Assembly: GCA_017525525.1 (NCBI GenBank)
Contig: JAFXSQ010000068.1
Location: 1-55,345, forward strand
Direction of reading: 5' to 3'
From: Lachnospiraceae bacterium
Lineage (GTDB): Bacteria > Bacillota > Clostridia > Lachnospirales > Lachnospiraceae
DNA length: 55,345 nt
Shown: piece after piece, positions 17,887 through 26,003 of the stretch
Layout: the number at the start of each line of letters is the position of its first letter
How positions within the stretch are numbered: the first letter of the stretch is position 1
Notes under the pieces: generated by a model
Told to the model about the DNA's origin: nothing
The model's input: only the letters and a program-made list of their open reading frames with translations
The model's database searches: none
Translations under genes and position numbers: made by a program

Positions 17887-18381
17887 ATGGAAAAAGATAA
17901 AATATTGCAGATAAGAGCACAGTTACTGGAACAGCTTAAGAACGATCTTATCGTGGACTATTTTGCTGCAGAGTACATATCCGAAGAAGAAAGCGGGATT
18001 CCCTGCGGAGAGATAACCGTTATGTTTAATTCCTTAGGCATGAATTCAAATGAAGCCTTCGGAGAGTTGTTCTTCGCTCCGGATGCCGATGAGGAAAGCA
18101 CGGTAAGTTATTTCGAGTGTGTGATACTCATTTCTGATTCGCTTGAAAATGCGGATATGGCGGCATTGAAGGCTGCCTGTGCAAAGCATAATCTTACTTC
18201 ACCGGCCGGATTTTTCTTCGTGGATGAAGAGGGTAATCGTCTGGTCTTCAAGCTCGGAATTCCATTTTCCAAGAGATTTGAAGAGGATGTACTCTTTGAA
18301 GAAATGAATATAGCGGTAGGTAATGCTCTTGATATTGTAGACAGGGCAATAGATGAGCTTTTGGATATAGCGGAAGAATAA
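17887..18381 (+). CDS. acidic YbjN / secretion-chaperone-like protein
   Basis: 164 aa from ATG 17887 (GGAGGG 9 nt upstream); a TTG at 17881 sits too close to that site. Very acidic, ending in a long helix (A-L-D-I-V-D-R-A-I-D-E-L-L-D-I-A-E-E). The order of predicted elements (helix, strands, G-N-R-L-V-F-K-L-G-I-P-F strand, two C-terminal helices) recalls the YbjN/type III chaperone-like fold. This is a weak, fold-level resemblance. It lies 14 bp after the 1164-aa gene, so a role as its chaperone or regulator is plausible. Confidence 0.8.
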   Translation: MEKDKILQIRAQLLEQLKNDLIVDYFAAEYISEEESGIPCGEITVMFNSLGMNSNEAFGELFFAPDADEESTVSYFECVILISDSLENADMAALKAACAKHNLTSPAGFFFVDEEGNRLVFKLGIPFSKRFEEDVLFEEMNIAVGNALDIVDRAIDELLDIAEE

Positions 18382-18417
18382 AGACGAAAAAGGTAAGCCT
18401 GTTTAAGGAGTACAAAG

Positions 18418-19269
18418 ATGAGGATTGTCGAATTAACAAACGATAATGTTGACGATTATGAAGGTTGTTTAGATAGTGATCTTTTAGACAACATAGGAAG
18501 AGAATACCACGGTGGTGCGGTAGCGTTGAAGGAGAAAGCTGACGATGTCAGTGCGGCTCTTTTCTGGAATCTTAAGAATGTCGAGACTGAGAATGAGGAT
18601 ACAATAAACGAGATACTTAATCTGAGCTCGGCAGACTCCGAATGCGGTGACGAGATACTTTGTTTTTTCGATGAGAAGAATAATTCGTGCGGCGCTAAAA
18701 AAGCGGTATTTGAATTTGCCGAACTGGATAAGGAACTTCAGGGGCTGCTTGAAAAGGACGGTTTCGATATTCATAAAGCCGAAAGCAGGGATATAATTGT
18801 CTCCTTAGGCGATATGGCAGGACTTAAAGCTATGAGAAAAAAGACACCGGAATATGTTAAAAGTCTTTCTGATATTACGGTAAGACAGTTCAAGACCGGA
18901 ATTATGGCTTGCGTCCTGAGGGGAAGATACGGACTTTTGGATGATCTTCCGTTTCTTCCGATGACATGGTTTGATGCCGAAAGGTCTTCCTGTGTAGTTA
19001 CGGACGCTAAGGTTAACGGACTTCTTTTGGTCCGAGAGGTCGATGAGGGGGTGTATCGTGTTGAGCTGTTATTTGCTATGCAGCCTGACGCCAATATAAA
19101 CCTTCTTAATATGATCAGGCACTCGATACAGGCTGCCATAAAGCATGGGTCCCCGGAGGATCGTATAATACTCAGAAGGCATTCTTCCGCTTCGAATGCT
19201 CTGATAGGGCATATGTTTCCCGGCAGGAAGGGAGAGCAGGTAGTTCGGGGGGAGAAGAGTTATGGATAA
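18418..19269 (+). CDS. tandem GNAT-like protein
   Basis: 283 aa with AAGGAG before the ATG. The C-terminal half (V-N-G-L-L-L-V-R-E then R-V-E-L-L-F-A, a P-D-A-N-I-N-L-L-N-M-I-R helix, then I-I-L-R-R-H, and F-P-G-R-K-G-E) follows the strand-helix order of an acetyltransferase fold, but the acetyl-CoA R/Q-x-x-G-x-G/A loop is absent. The N-terminal half looks like a second, more diverged copy. It may be a non-catalytic sensor or binding protein. The last 8 bp overlap the next gene, indicating translational coupling. Confidence 0.72.
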   Translation: MRIVELTNDNVDDYEGCLDSDLLDNIGREYHGGAVALKEKADDVSAALFWNLKNVETENEDTINEILNLSSADSECGDEILCFFDEKNNSCGAKKAVFEFAELDKELQGLLEKDGFDIHKAESRDIIVSLGDMAGLKAMRKKTPEYVKSLSDITVRQFKTGIMACVLRGRYGLLDDLPFLPMTWFDAERSSCVVTDAKVNGLLLVREVDEGVYRVELLFAMQPDANINLLNMIRHSIQAAIKHGSPEDRIILRRHSSASNALIGHMFPGRKGEQVVRGEKSYG

Positions 19270-20311
19270 GATCTCTGAGTTCTTCAGAATATTGGGGCGC
19301 CTGATTTCTGCTTCGCAGACAGACAACGAGGCGGTGGATAATTTTGTTTTTACCAGCGCAGAGTATTTGGAATATGTGGCGTTCGTAGGAGTTTTGCTGC
19401 TTCTGCTCTTTAATCCCAAGCTCAGAAAGCACAAGAGCGCTGAAGACCGGTGCATGTTCTATGAATGTGTGCTTGTTATCGGCATTCTGTTCTTGTCGAT
19501 AGGTACAGGTCTTATCGTTGAATTTGGTCTGCCGATGTTTTTCTTTAACGTTAACAACATTTCCTCTATCATGGAAATTCTGTACTTGCTGATACTTGTA
19601 CAGTGGCTTGTATGTGTTGATTACAGTCTGTTTCGAAGCAGGGATCATATCAAAAGAAGATACAAACATGCAGTGATACCGGTAATCGTACTTGTGGTGC
19701 TGGAGGAAGCTCATGTATGGGTTATAGAGCATGTCGATAGTATTTCGGAAGGTTATCTGGATATCGTGTCGGGCGTGCTGTATTATCTCAAGATTGTTAT
19801 TGAACTGTCTTATATTGTTACAGCTGTCATCCTTGAAAAAAAACACTTCAAAGAAACGAAGGAACCGAGGTTCTTAAGACTGGAAGCGTTCGGCATACCC
19901 TTTATCTTGGGAGTTTTATTCAGGTTCTATGATGCTTCATTAATTGCCTTGGGAATTATCCTTACGTATAAGGCCATGAAGAGGCGTGACAGGTATATTG
20001 ACGGTCAGACGGGCTTCTATAATCGTGACTATTTAGATTACTTAAGAGAGTATCGCAGGAAACTGGGTGATACAAAAGAGGGCGGAATATATATCGAGGC
20101 AAAAGGGCACCGGGATGAGATGGCGGAGCTTATCAGCGAGATCAAACCGGTTAATATCGACGTATTTGCGCTTGATAGCGACAGCTTTTATCTTAGGAGT
20201 GACACTGACAGAAAATCGGCGCTGTTAATGATTGCAATGACGATTGATGAGGCTGTAAGACAGTCTGACGAGCCTTATGAGGCGTTAATCGATATCAAAA
20301 CACCGGCATAG
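19262..20311 (+). CDS. membrane protein with degenerate GGDEF domain
   Basis: 349 aa. About seven hydrophobic segments fill residues 35 to 240. The C-terminal part starts with D-G-Q-T-G-F-Y-N-R-D-Y-L, the N-terminal hallmark of GGDEF domains (usually D-x-L-T-G-L-x-N-R), but the GG[DE]EF signature is missing; the corresponding strand reads V-F-A-L-D-S-D-S-F-Y-L. It therefore should not make c-di-GMP and may bind a nucleotide or be structural. It overlaps the GNAT-like gene by 8 bp and is followed 14 bp later by pncC. Confidence 0.75.
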   Translation: MDKISEFFRILGRLISASQTDNEAVDNFVFTSAEYLEYVAFVGVLLLLLFNPKLRKHKSAEDRCMFYECVLVIGILFLSIGTGLIVEFGLPMFFFNVNNISSIMEILYLLILVQWLVCVDYSLFRSRDHIKRRYKHAVIPVIVLVVLEEAHVWVIEHVDSISEGYLDIVSGVLYYLKIVIELSYIVTAVILEKKHFKETKEPRFLRLEAFGIPFILGVLFRFYDASLIALGIILTYKAMKRRDRYIDGQTGFYNRDYLDYLREYRRKLGDTKEGGIYIEAKGHRDEMAELISEIKPVNIDVFALDSDSFYLRSDTDRKSALLMIAMTIDEAVRQSDEPYEALIDIKTPA

Positions 20312-20325
20312 CATACGGAGGAAAA

Positions 20326-20847
20326 ATGAGCGAGATGAAATCATATAACGAAGCGGATATCAGAGCGAAATACACCGAACTCACAAGGTTTTTGATTAGA
20401 CAGGGGCTTACGATAACCACCATGGAGAGCGCGACGGCGGGGCAGCTTGCCTCGCTTATCACGGATACCGAGGGATCTTCGGCGGTGTTAAAGGGGGCTT
20501 TCGTTACTTACTGCAATGAGGCGAAGATTATGCAGGGGGTTCCGGCGGAGGTTATCGAAAAATACTCGGTTTATTCAAAGGAAACTGCTGAGGCTATGGC
20601 GGCTGCGTGCGCGAATGCCTACGGCGCGGACATAGGAATAGGTGTTACCGGAACCATGGGCAATGTGGATCCGGAAAACCTCAAGGCTTCAGAGCCGGGC
20701 AAGGTGTACTTTGCAATTTGGTTTAGGGGAGATGTACACTCGTATTTGACTGAGCTGCCCGCCATGCCGGACAGACTGTCATATAAGCTTGCGGCGGCTG
20801 AAGAGATCAGGGTAAAGCTTATGGAGCTTCTTGAAAAGGTGTCATGA
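20326..20847 (+). CDS. pncC: nicotinamide-nucleotide amidase (CinA C-terminal domain family)
   Basis: 173 aa, equal to the stand-alone CinA-C/PncC form that hydrolyses NMN to nicotinate mononucleotide in NAD recycling. Seen: T-M-E-S-A-T-A-G-Q-L-A-S-L-I-T-D, then G-A-F-V-T-Y, S-K-E-T-A-E-A-M-A and G-I-G-V-T-G-T. The usual E-S-C-T-G-G has become E-S-A-T-A-G; the family tolerates this but activity is unproven. GGAGG lies just before the ATG. The stop TGA lies inside a family S repeat (GTGTCATGA). Confidence 0.9.
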   Translation: MSEMKSYNEADIRAKYTELTRFLIRQGLTITTMESATAGQLASLITDTEGSSAVLKGAFVTYCNEAKIMQGVPAEVIEKYSVYSKETAEAMAAACANAYGADIGIGVTGTMGNVDPENLKASEPGKVYFAIWFRGDVHSYLTELPAMPDRLSYKLAAAEEIRVKLMELLEKVS

Positions 20848-20872
20848 CTTACGCGTAGCGAAGAGTCTTTAA
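20839..20872 (+). repeat. short 5'-leader repeat (family S), pncC-lipoprotein copy
   Basis: GTGTCATGACTTACGCGTAG then CGAAGAGTCTTTA. It supplies the pncC stop codon and ends 15 nt before the next ATG. Confidence 0.8.
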
Positions 20873-20886
20873 ACGGAGATGATAGA

Positions 20887-21432
20887 ATGAAGAGATACGG
20901 ATTAGCATTATTGATAATACTAGCGCTTTTTCTGTGCGGGTGCAGAGCCTCGGAAAGTCAGAGCCTGCCGCAGCAGTCTACAGTTGCGGTTGTTACGACC
21001 GAGCATATGGCGCAGGACAAGACAACAAGAGAACAGAAGACTACGGAAGCGGTAAGTGAGCAGACAGAGGAGAGTACGGAAGAAGTAACGACTGAGGAGC
21101 CTGCAACGGAAGAGAAAACGACAGAAGAAAACGCTGTTGAAGAAAACGAAGCCGTTTCCTACAAGGAGTATCATTTCAAGAACAAGAGCCGCCTTAACGA
21201 TCACTATGAAAAGCACGGGAAGGAGATGGGCTTTGACTCGGCAAAGGAGTATGAGCAGGCGGCCTCCGATGTGGTAAACAATCCCGACGCTCTTCACAAG
21301 ACGGAGAAGGAGGACGGGGACGACGTCTATTATGTGGAGGCGACAAATGAGTTTGTTGTTGTGTCGAAACAGGGTTTTTTGAGAACTTATTTCCTTCCGG
21401 ATAAGGGGATAGATTACTTTAACAGGCAGTAA
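20887..21432 (+). CDS. lipoprotein with Thr/Glu linker and a small C-terminal toxin-like domain
   Basis: 181 aa. A signal peptide ends in L-C-G-C, giving a lipid-anchored Cys19. Residues about 45-90 are T-T-E-E-type low-complexity linker. The C-terminal ~85 residues (H-F-K-N-K-S-R-L-N-D-H-Y-E-K-H-G, then a Y-E-Q-A-A helix, then T-N-E-F-V-V-V-S and L-R-T-Y-F-L-P) resemble a domain seen at the C-terminus of polymorphic toxins and some phage proteins, thought to be of the BECR ribonuclease type. That link is from memory of the pattern and not tested. No immunity gene is obvious next to it. Confidence 0.75.
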   Translation: MKRYGLALLIILALFLCGCRASESQSLPQQSTVAVVTTEHMAQDKTTREQKTTEAVSEQTEESTEEVTTEEPATEEKTTEENAVEENEAVSYKEYHFKNKSRLNDHYEKHGKEMGFDSAKEYEQAASDVVNNPDALHKTEKEDGDDVYYVEATNEFVVVSKQGFLRTYFLPDKGIDYFNRQ

Positions 21433-21496
21433 AATCAGGGCTTGTATCGGGTGAACAAAAAGACAAAAAAGTATTGTAAATCTTTGATTGTTCAAG

Positions 21497-21525
21497 TTGA
21501 CTAAAAGTGCTTTTTTTAGTAAAAT
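21497..21525 (+). promoter_or_regulatory. promoter of the hybrid histidine kinase gene
   Basis: TTGACT (21497-21502), 17-bp spacer, TAAAAT (21520-21525). The ~145-nt leader that follows contains a family C hairpin element. Confidence 0.8.
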
Positions 21526-21544
21526 ATAATTCGGTGTGCGGCAC

Positions 21545-21653
21545 TGTGCGAGGAGGGCAACAGTGTCCCATGCACACGCCCGCGTAATGTGAATTGTCAC
21601 TTTGTGACACGCGAGCGGTGCGGTGAGCAGAGTGTCTCTGCTCGATTGAAATA
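21545..21653 (+). repeat. structured repeat (family C) in the hybrid kinase leader
   Basis: Contains CACTGT/ACAGTG, then a CGCCCGCGT...ACGCGAGCG outer stem around GTCAC-ttt-GTGAC, and a perfect GAGCAGAG-tgt-CTCTGCTC hairpin. Related copies: 37611-37870 (three in tandem) and about 55211-55313. Here it would be transcribed as the 5' UTR of the kinase mRNA. Confidence 0.8.
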
Positions 21654-21676
21654 TATTATATGCAAGGGGTGTAATC

Positions 21677-23437
21677 ATGGAAAAGATTAAGGAGTTTGGA
21701 TGGCAGAAGGTAATGATCGTGGCATGTGTTGTCGAGATCATACTGGGCGTGGTGTTCGGCGCGTTGCTTGGCTCGGTTCCCGCAGGAGCGGTTTCGGGAG
21801 TTGTGTCAGCAGTTGTGACCGGATTTTTAATTTTCGCACTTTGCGGCGGTGAGGTGCCGGGACACTCGAAGAGCGACAAGTACAGAAAGCTCTTCATGAA
21901 CCTTCCGGTCGGCTTTGCGCAGGCAAAGATCGTGAGAAGCGGTGCTGATATCAACTACAGCATCGAAGATGCAAATGAGAAATTCGGTGATTATTTCAAT
22001 CTTGATTCTACGGACTATGAGCATAAGATTTTGGGAGACAGTAAGATAGAAGTGCTCCAGGATATCAATGCATGGTTCAAGGCATATAACAATTCAGGTA
22101 CAAGAGAGGGTGACTTCATGGATGTCGAGATAACCATGGAGAAGCTCGGAAAGGTATTCAACACTCTGATGTACAAGTCAGAGGCAGACTATATCAACAT
22201 GGTGGTAATCGATATCACCGAGCAGAAGGAGACAGAGAACAAGCTCTCAGCTGCCATTGAGGATGCTAATGCAGCATACAAGACTCAGGCCGAGTTCCTT
22301 GCGAACATGAGCCACGAGATCAGAACCCCTATCAACGGTATCCTCGGCATGCTTCAGCTCACACTTATGGCTGATGACCTTCAGGCGGATTACAGGGACA
22401 ACCTCCTTACAGCCAAAAGCTGCGCAGATAACTTACTCAGACTTATCAATGACATCCTTGACATAAGCAAGCTTGAGGCAGGAAAGTACAGCTTAAAGGA
22501 AGAAAATTTCGATATAAAGGCAGCCATAGAAGAGACTGTTGCGGCTCATGTTCCGACAGCAGCAAACAAGAACCTTGCTTTAGACTGCACCTTCGGCAAC
22601 AACATTCCGAAGCTTGTAAGAGGCGACGGACAGCGTATACAGCAGATATTAAACTGTCTGCTCTCAAATGCATTGAAGTTCACCGCTGACGGAAGCGTCA
22701 GGGTTAAGATAGCAGCCATAGACAACGACAAAGAGAACATAACACTCCGTATGGCTGTCGCAGATACGGGAATAGGTATATCCGAGAAGGATATGGACAA
22801 GCTCTTTATAAGGTTCTCACAGGTAGACAGTTCCGATACCAGACGCTACGGCGGCTCGGGCCTCGGTCTTGTCATCTCAAAACAGATTGCAGAGCTTATG
22901 GGCGGTACAATAAGCGTACAGAGTAAGGAGGGCATAGGCTCGACCTTCATCGCCGAGATACCCCTCAAGGTAGTTAAGCAGGCAGACATAGAGGCAGAGA
23001 AGGAAGCGGCAGCCAAGGAAGCAGAGAAGGAACCGGCAGTTATCTCCATCAACGCCAAGGGCAAGGCAAGGATCCTCGTTGCAGAGGACGAGCCGGTTAA
23101 CCAGCAGGTTATCGGAAAGCTCCTCGGTATGGCAGGCTTCTCTTACGACATAGCAGAAAATGGCGAGAAGGCTGTAGAGCTCTTCAAGGAGAAAAACTAC
23201 GATGTAGCGCTCTTTGATGTGCAGATGCCCGTTATGGACGGCATAGCAGCCACTCAGGTTATCCGTGAGATAGAGCAGAGAGAACACAAAAAGCGTCTTC
23301 CTATCATAGCAGTGACCGCAAGAGCGATGTTCGGCGATAAGGAGCGTATCCTCGAGAACAAGCTTGATGATTATATCGCAAAGCCGTATAACCTTAATAC
23401 TATCGTTGAGACACTCAATAAATACATAGAAGACTAA
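21677..23437 (+). CDS. membrane hybrid sensor histidine kinase / response regulator
   Basis: 586 aa. Two N-terminal membrane segments (about 11-58) with a very short outside loop, a PAS-like region (about 65-180), a HisKA domain with M-S-H-E-I-R-T-P (His at about 213), a HATPase domain (L-L-S-N-A-L-K-F, D-T-G-I-G-I, G-G-S-G-L-G-L), an A/E/K-rich linker, and a C-terminal receiver with phospho-Asp in F-D-V-Q-M-P-V-M-D-G (about 514). No output domain, so it probably passes phosphate on or works through protein contact. Stands alone as a single-gene transcript with promoter and terminator. Confidence 0.95.
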   Translation: MEKIKEFGWQKVMIVACVVEIILGVVFGALLGSVPAGAVSGVVSAVVTGFLIFALCGGEVPGHSKSDKYRKLFMNLPVGFAQAKIVRSGADINYSIEDANEKFGDYFNLDSTDYEHKILGDSKIEVLQDINAWFKAYNNSGTREGDFMDVEITMEKLGKVFNTLMYKSEADYINMVVIDITEQKETENKLSAAIEDANAAYKTQAEFLANMSHEIRTPINGILGMLQLTLMADDLQADYRDNLLTAKSCADNLLRLINDILDISKLEAGKYSLKEENFDIKAAIEETVAAHVPTAANKNLALDCTFGNNIPKLVRGDGQRIQQILNCLLSNALKFTADGSVRVKIAAIDNDKENITLRMAVADTGIGISEKDMDKLFIRFSQVDSSDTRRYGGSGLGLVISKQIAELMGGTISVQSKEGIGSTFIAEIPLKVVKQADIEAEKEAAAKEAEKEPAVISINAKGKARILVAEDEPVNQQVIGKLLGMAGFSYDIAENGEKAVELFKEKNYDVALFDVQMPVMDGIAATQVIREIEQREHKKRLPIIAVTARAMFGDKERILENKLDDYIAKPYNLNTIVETLNKYIED

Positions 23438-23530
23438 TAATAGTAGGATCAAAATTCAAATTATAAATCATACAAAACTACGCGCGGTCGGCATAAAAGC
23501 CAAACTTCAAGCCCGCCGCGAGCGGAAAAA

Positions 23531-23568
23531 AATCAGGACGCATTTCAAAGCGTCCTGATTTTTTTATT
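23531..23568 (+). terminator. terminator after the hybrid kinase gene
   Basis: AATCAGGACGC (23531-23541), 8-nt loop, GCGTCCTGATT (23550-23560) and a T run. The upstream A run could make it work in both directions. Confidence 0.85.
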
Positions 23569-23570
23569 AG

Positions 23571-23664
23571 CGGGATAAGTGAGACCTTAGCGAGCGTATG
23601 CGAGCTTAGTTCTAACTTATGCGAAGCGGTCGGGCAGCCAACCTTGGTTGCCGACCGCATCCCG
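23571..23664. repeat. palindromic repeat (family B), copy 1
   Basis: CGGGAT...ATCCCG outer ends, ATAAGT...ACTTAT next, and inner GTGAGACCTTAGCGAGCG and a CGGTCGGGCA...TGCCGACCG hairpin. A shorter related copy lies at 40565-40616, and its GATAAGTGAGAC...ACTTAT frame also appears at 55266-55310. Confidence 0.75.
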
Positions 23665-23710
23665 ACTGGATGAAAGATATAGGTTGATTGTTTCATGACT
23701 GAATGAAAGT

Positions 23711-23746
23711 AAAAAAGATCGGCAGTCAATTATGACTGCCGATCTT
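23711..23746 (-). terminator. pckA terminator
   Basis: On the minus strand AAGATCGGCAGTCA, loop TAAT, TGACTGCCGATCTT, followed by TTTT. A 14-bp perfect stem, 22 nt after the pckA stop. Confidence 0.92.
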
Positions 23747-23767
23747 GTGTGATCTTTGTGTTTTATC

Positions 23768-25381
23768 TTATGCCTTAGGACCTGCAGCAACAAGTGCCTT
23801 TCCTGCATCATTTGTCTCGTACTTCTTGAAGTTCTTTACGAAACGTCCTGCAAGATCCTCAGCCTTCTTCTCCCACTCGGAAGCATCTGCATATGTATCT
23901 CTAGGATCAAGGATTCCGCTGTCTACGCCCGGAAGCTCTGTCGGAACCTCGAAGTCGAAGATCGGGATCTTCTTGGTAGGAGCGTTGTTGATGTCACCGT
24001 TAAGGATAGCATCGATGATACCTCTTGTATCCTTGATGGTGATTCTCTTTCCTGTGCCGTTCCAGCCTGTATTTACAAGGTAAGCCTTAGCGCCTGACTT
24101 CTGCATCTTCTTTACGAGCTCCTCGCCGTACTTTGTAGGATGAAGCTCAAGGAATGCCTGACCGAAGCATGCTGAGAAGGTCGGAGTAGGCTCCGTGATT
24201 CCTCTCTCTGTACCTGCAAGCTTAGCTGTGAATCCTGAAAGGAAGTAGTACTGTGTCTGCTCAGGTGTGAGGATAGATACCGGAGGAAGTACTCCGAATG
24301 CATCTGCTGAAAGGAAGATAACATTCTTAGCGTCAGGACCTGCGGAGTTCTTGTTAACCTTCTTAGCGATATTCTCGATATGATCTATCGGGTAAGATAC
24401 ACGGGTATTCTCTGTAACACTCTTGTCATGGAAGTCGATCTTTCCTGCCTCGTCAACAGTAACGTTCTCAAGAAGAGCGTTGCGGCGGATAGCGTTGTAG
24501 ATATCCGGCTCAGACTCCTTGTCAAGGTCGATAACCTTAGCATAGCAGCCGCCCTCGAAGTTGAATACGCCGTTGTCGTCCCAGCCGTGCTCGTCATCAC
24601 CGATAAGGAGACGCTTGGGATCGGTTGAAAGTGTGGTCTTGCCTGTACCTGAAAGGCCAAAGAAGATTGCTGTGTTCTTGCCTTCCATATCTGTGTTAGC
24701 CGAGCAGTGCATGGAAGCCATGCCCTTAAGAGGAAGATAGTAGTTCATCATGGAGAACATACCCTTCTTCATCTCACCGCCGTACCATGTGTTGATGATA
24801 ACCTGCTCGCGGCTTGTGATGTTGAATACAACTGCTGTCTCGGAGTTAAGACCGAGCTCCTTCCAGTTCTCAACCTTAGCCTTAGAAGCATTATATACTA
24901 CGAAGTCGGGCTCGAAGTTCTCAAGCTCTTCATCGGTAGGCTGGATGAACATGTTCTTTATGAAGTGAGCCTGCCAAGCAACCTCAACTATGAAACGAAC
25001 TGCCATACGGCTATCCTTGTTAGCGCCGCAGAATGCATCTACTACATAGAGCTTCTTGTCGCAGAGAGCCTTAACAGCTATCTCCTTAACTGCTGTCCAT
25101 GTCTTCTCGCTTGCAGCGTGGTTATCGTTCGGATAACCCTCAGTGGTCCACCATACGGTGTCCTTTGAATTCTCGTCCATTACGATGAACTTATCCTTAG
25201 GAGAACGTCCTGTGTAGATACCTGTCATAACGTTGACAGCGTCAAGCTCTGTGTTAACACCCTTGTCATAGCCTGTAAGCTCAGGCTTCATCTCCTCCTC
25301 AAATAAGTACTCGTAAGAAGGATTGCGTACGATCTCGGTAGTACCGGTAATGCCGTACTTGCTTAAATCGATCTGTGCCAT
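23768..25381 (-). CDS. pckA: phosphoenolpyruvate carboxykinase (ATP)
   Basis: 537 aa, the ATP-dependent type: interconverts oxaloacetate and PEP with ATP/ADP. In anaerobic gut bacteria it often runs in the CO2-fixing direction. Visible: the R-S-P-K-D-K-F substrate region, the G-L-S-G-T-G-K-T-T kinase-1a P-loop, the metal-binding [10 protein letters not shown] stretch, and the R-V-S-Y-P-I-D-H motif. Strongly codon-biased, in keeping with high expression. Monocistronic, with its own promoter and perfect-stem terminator. Confidence 0.98.
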   Translation of the reverse strand: MAQIDLSKYGITGTTEIVRNPSYEYLFEEEMKPELTGYDKGVNTELDAVNVMTGIYTGRSPKDKFIVMDENSKDTVWWTTEGYPNDNHAASEKTWTAVKEIAVKALCDKKLYVVDAFCGANKDSRMAVRFIVEVAWQAHFIKNMFIQPTDEELENFEPDFVVYNASKAKVENWKELGLNSETAVVFNITSREQVIINTWYGGEMKKGMFSMMNYYLPLKGMASMHCSANTDMEGKNTAIFFGLSGTGKTTLSTDPKRLLIGDDEHGWDDNGVFNFEGGCYAKVIDLDKESEPDIYNAIRRNALLENVTVDEAGKIDFHDKSVTENTRVSYPIDHIENIAKKVNKNSAGPDAKNVIFLSADAFGVLPPVSILTPEQTQYYFLSGFTAKLAGTERGITEPTPTFSACFGQAFLELHPTKYGEELVKKMQKSGAKAYLVNTGWNGTGKRITIKDTRGIIDAILNGDINNAPTKKIPIFDFEVPTELPGVDSGILDPRDTYADASEWEKKAEDLAGRFVKNFKKYETNDAGKALVAAGPKA

Positions 25382-25441
25382 GATTCTTTACCTCTTTCTT
25401 TCTTTATATTTCCCCTGTTCGTAAGGGTTGTTTACATGTAG

Positions 25442-25459
25442 GGTTAGATATAGCTAACC
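25442..25459. promoter_or_regulatory. 18-bp inverted repeat in the pckA leader
   Basis: GGTTAG-ATATAG-CTAACC lies about 20-38 nt downstream of the predicted pckA transcription start. It could be an operator or a small leader hairpin. No regulator can be named. Confidence 0.45.
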
Positions 25460-25479
25460 TAAGTGCACATACAGCAAAG

Positions 25480-25508
25480 ATTATACCAACAAAGCAAAAT
25501 AAAATCAA
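25480..25508 (-). promoter_or_regulatory. pckA promoter
   Basis: On the minus strand TTGATT (25508-25503), 17-bp spacer, TATAAT (25485-25480). The leader to the ATG is about 90 nt. Confidence 0.82.
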
Positions 25509-25510
25509 CT

Positions 25511-25557
25511 AAAAAAACGGCCACTTCAGGTATTTTTATTCCCGAAGTGACCGTTTT
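25511..25557 (-). terminator. terminator between the broken small gene and pckA
   Basis: On the minus strand AACGGTCACTTC pairs with GAAGTGGCCGTT around an A/T-rich loop, followed by a T run. It closes the transcript of the 25585-25851 remnant before the pckA promoter. Confidence 0.85.
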
Positions 25558-25584
25558 CAGCGAAGTTTGTCAATAAACCTTATA

Positions 25585-25851
25585 CTATTCCGGAGCTTCG
25601 TCTTCTTCCGGATAATATCCGATTCCTGCCAACTGGGCATTTCTTGATCTTGCTCTTTGAAACGGTTGCATGAGCATTGTCAATCAATATGTTGTTATCG
25701 CCGCTCTTTACGCTGTCTATTTTAAGCAGATTATCGGCATTGATTTGTTTGCTTTCATTTATATTTATCTCTTTTTCTTTTTTTCGGTTTTGGAAAGCTT
25801 TGACTGTAATAATAATTCTTCCTGATTAACACTTACATGAGATTCATCCAT
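25585..25851 (-). pseudogene. broken small gene of unknown function
   Basis: Reading from ATG 25851 gives 28 codons (M-D-E-S-H-V-S-V-N-Q-E-E-L-L...K-K-K-K-R) and a stop. A shift of frame continues it as E-I-N-I-N-E-S-K-Q-I-N-A-D-N-L-L through I-L-I-D-N-A-H-A-T-V-S-K-S, and a second shift gives N-A-Q-L-A-G-I-G-Y-Y-P then E-E-D-E-A-P-E and a stop at 25585. Together these would be a hydrophilic protein of about 88 aa with two frameshifts, ended by a clear terminator. A tandem 17-bp repeat lies just upstream. Sequencing error or an unrelated short ORF are alternatives. Confidence 0.5.
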
Positions 25852-25860
25852 ACTGTTTTC

Positions 25861-25894
25861 GTCCTTTTTATAGGATTGTCCTTTTTATAGGATT
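25861..25894. repeat. tandem 17-bp duplication
   Basis: GTCCTTTTTATAGGATT occurs twice without a spacer, at 25861-25877 and 25878-25894. Read on the minus strand, each copy has AAGGAC, and the copy nearest the ATG at 25851 could act as the ribosome binding site. Confidence 0.95.
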
Positions 25895-26003
25895 TTTTTG
25901 TCAGGATATATATGTCAACGCCTTTGAAGAGTTTAAATATATGACATTAGTTTTACGCTATGTTTTACCACATACAAAGTCACAAAACAGGCACGAAAAT
26001 ATT

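Noticed and set aside
14378-20311. Prophage or integrated element
   Set aside because: No integrase, structural phage gene, att-like repeat or tRNA is seen at the borders, and codon use does not stand out by eye.
21526-21676. c-di-GMP or other known riboswitch in the hybrid kinase leader
   Set aside because: The conserved core sequences of known classes are absent; the sequence matches a dispersed repeat.
20920-21954. Minus-strand ORF of 344 codons
   Set aside because: Spans the lipoprotein, a promoter and the kinase start in antisense; its composition is a shadow of T-T-E-E codons.
25585-25851. A real 28-codon gene or a leader peptide for pckA
   Set aside because: A terminator separates it from the pckA promoter, and continuing similarity of composition in other frames fits a broken longer gene better.
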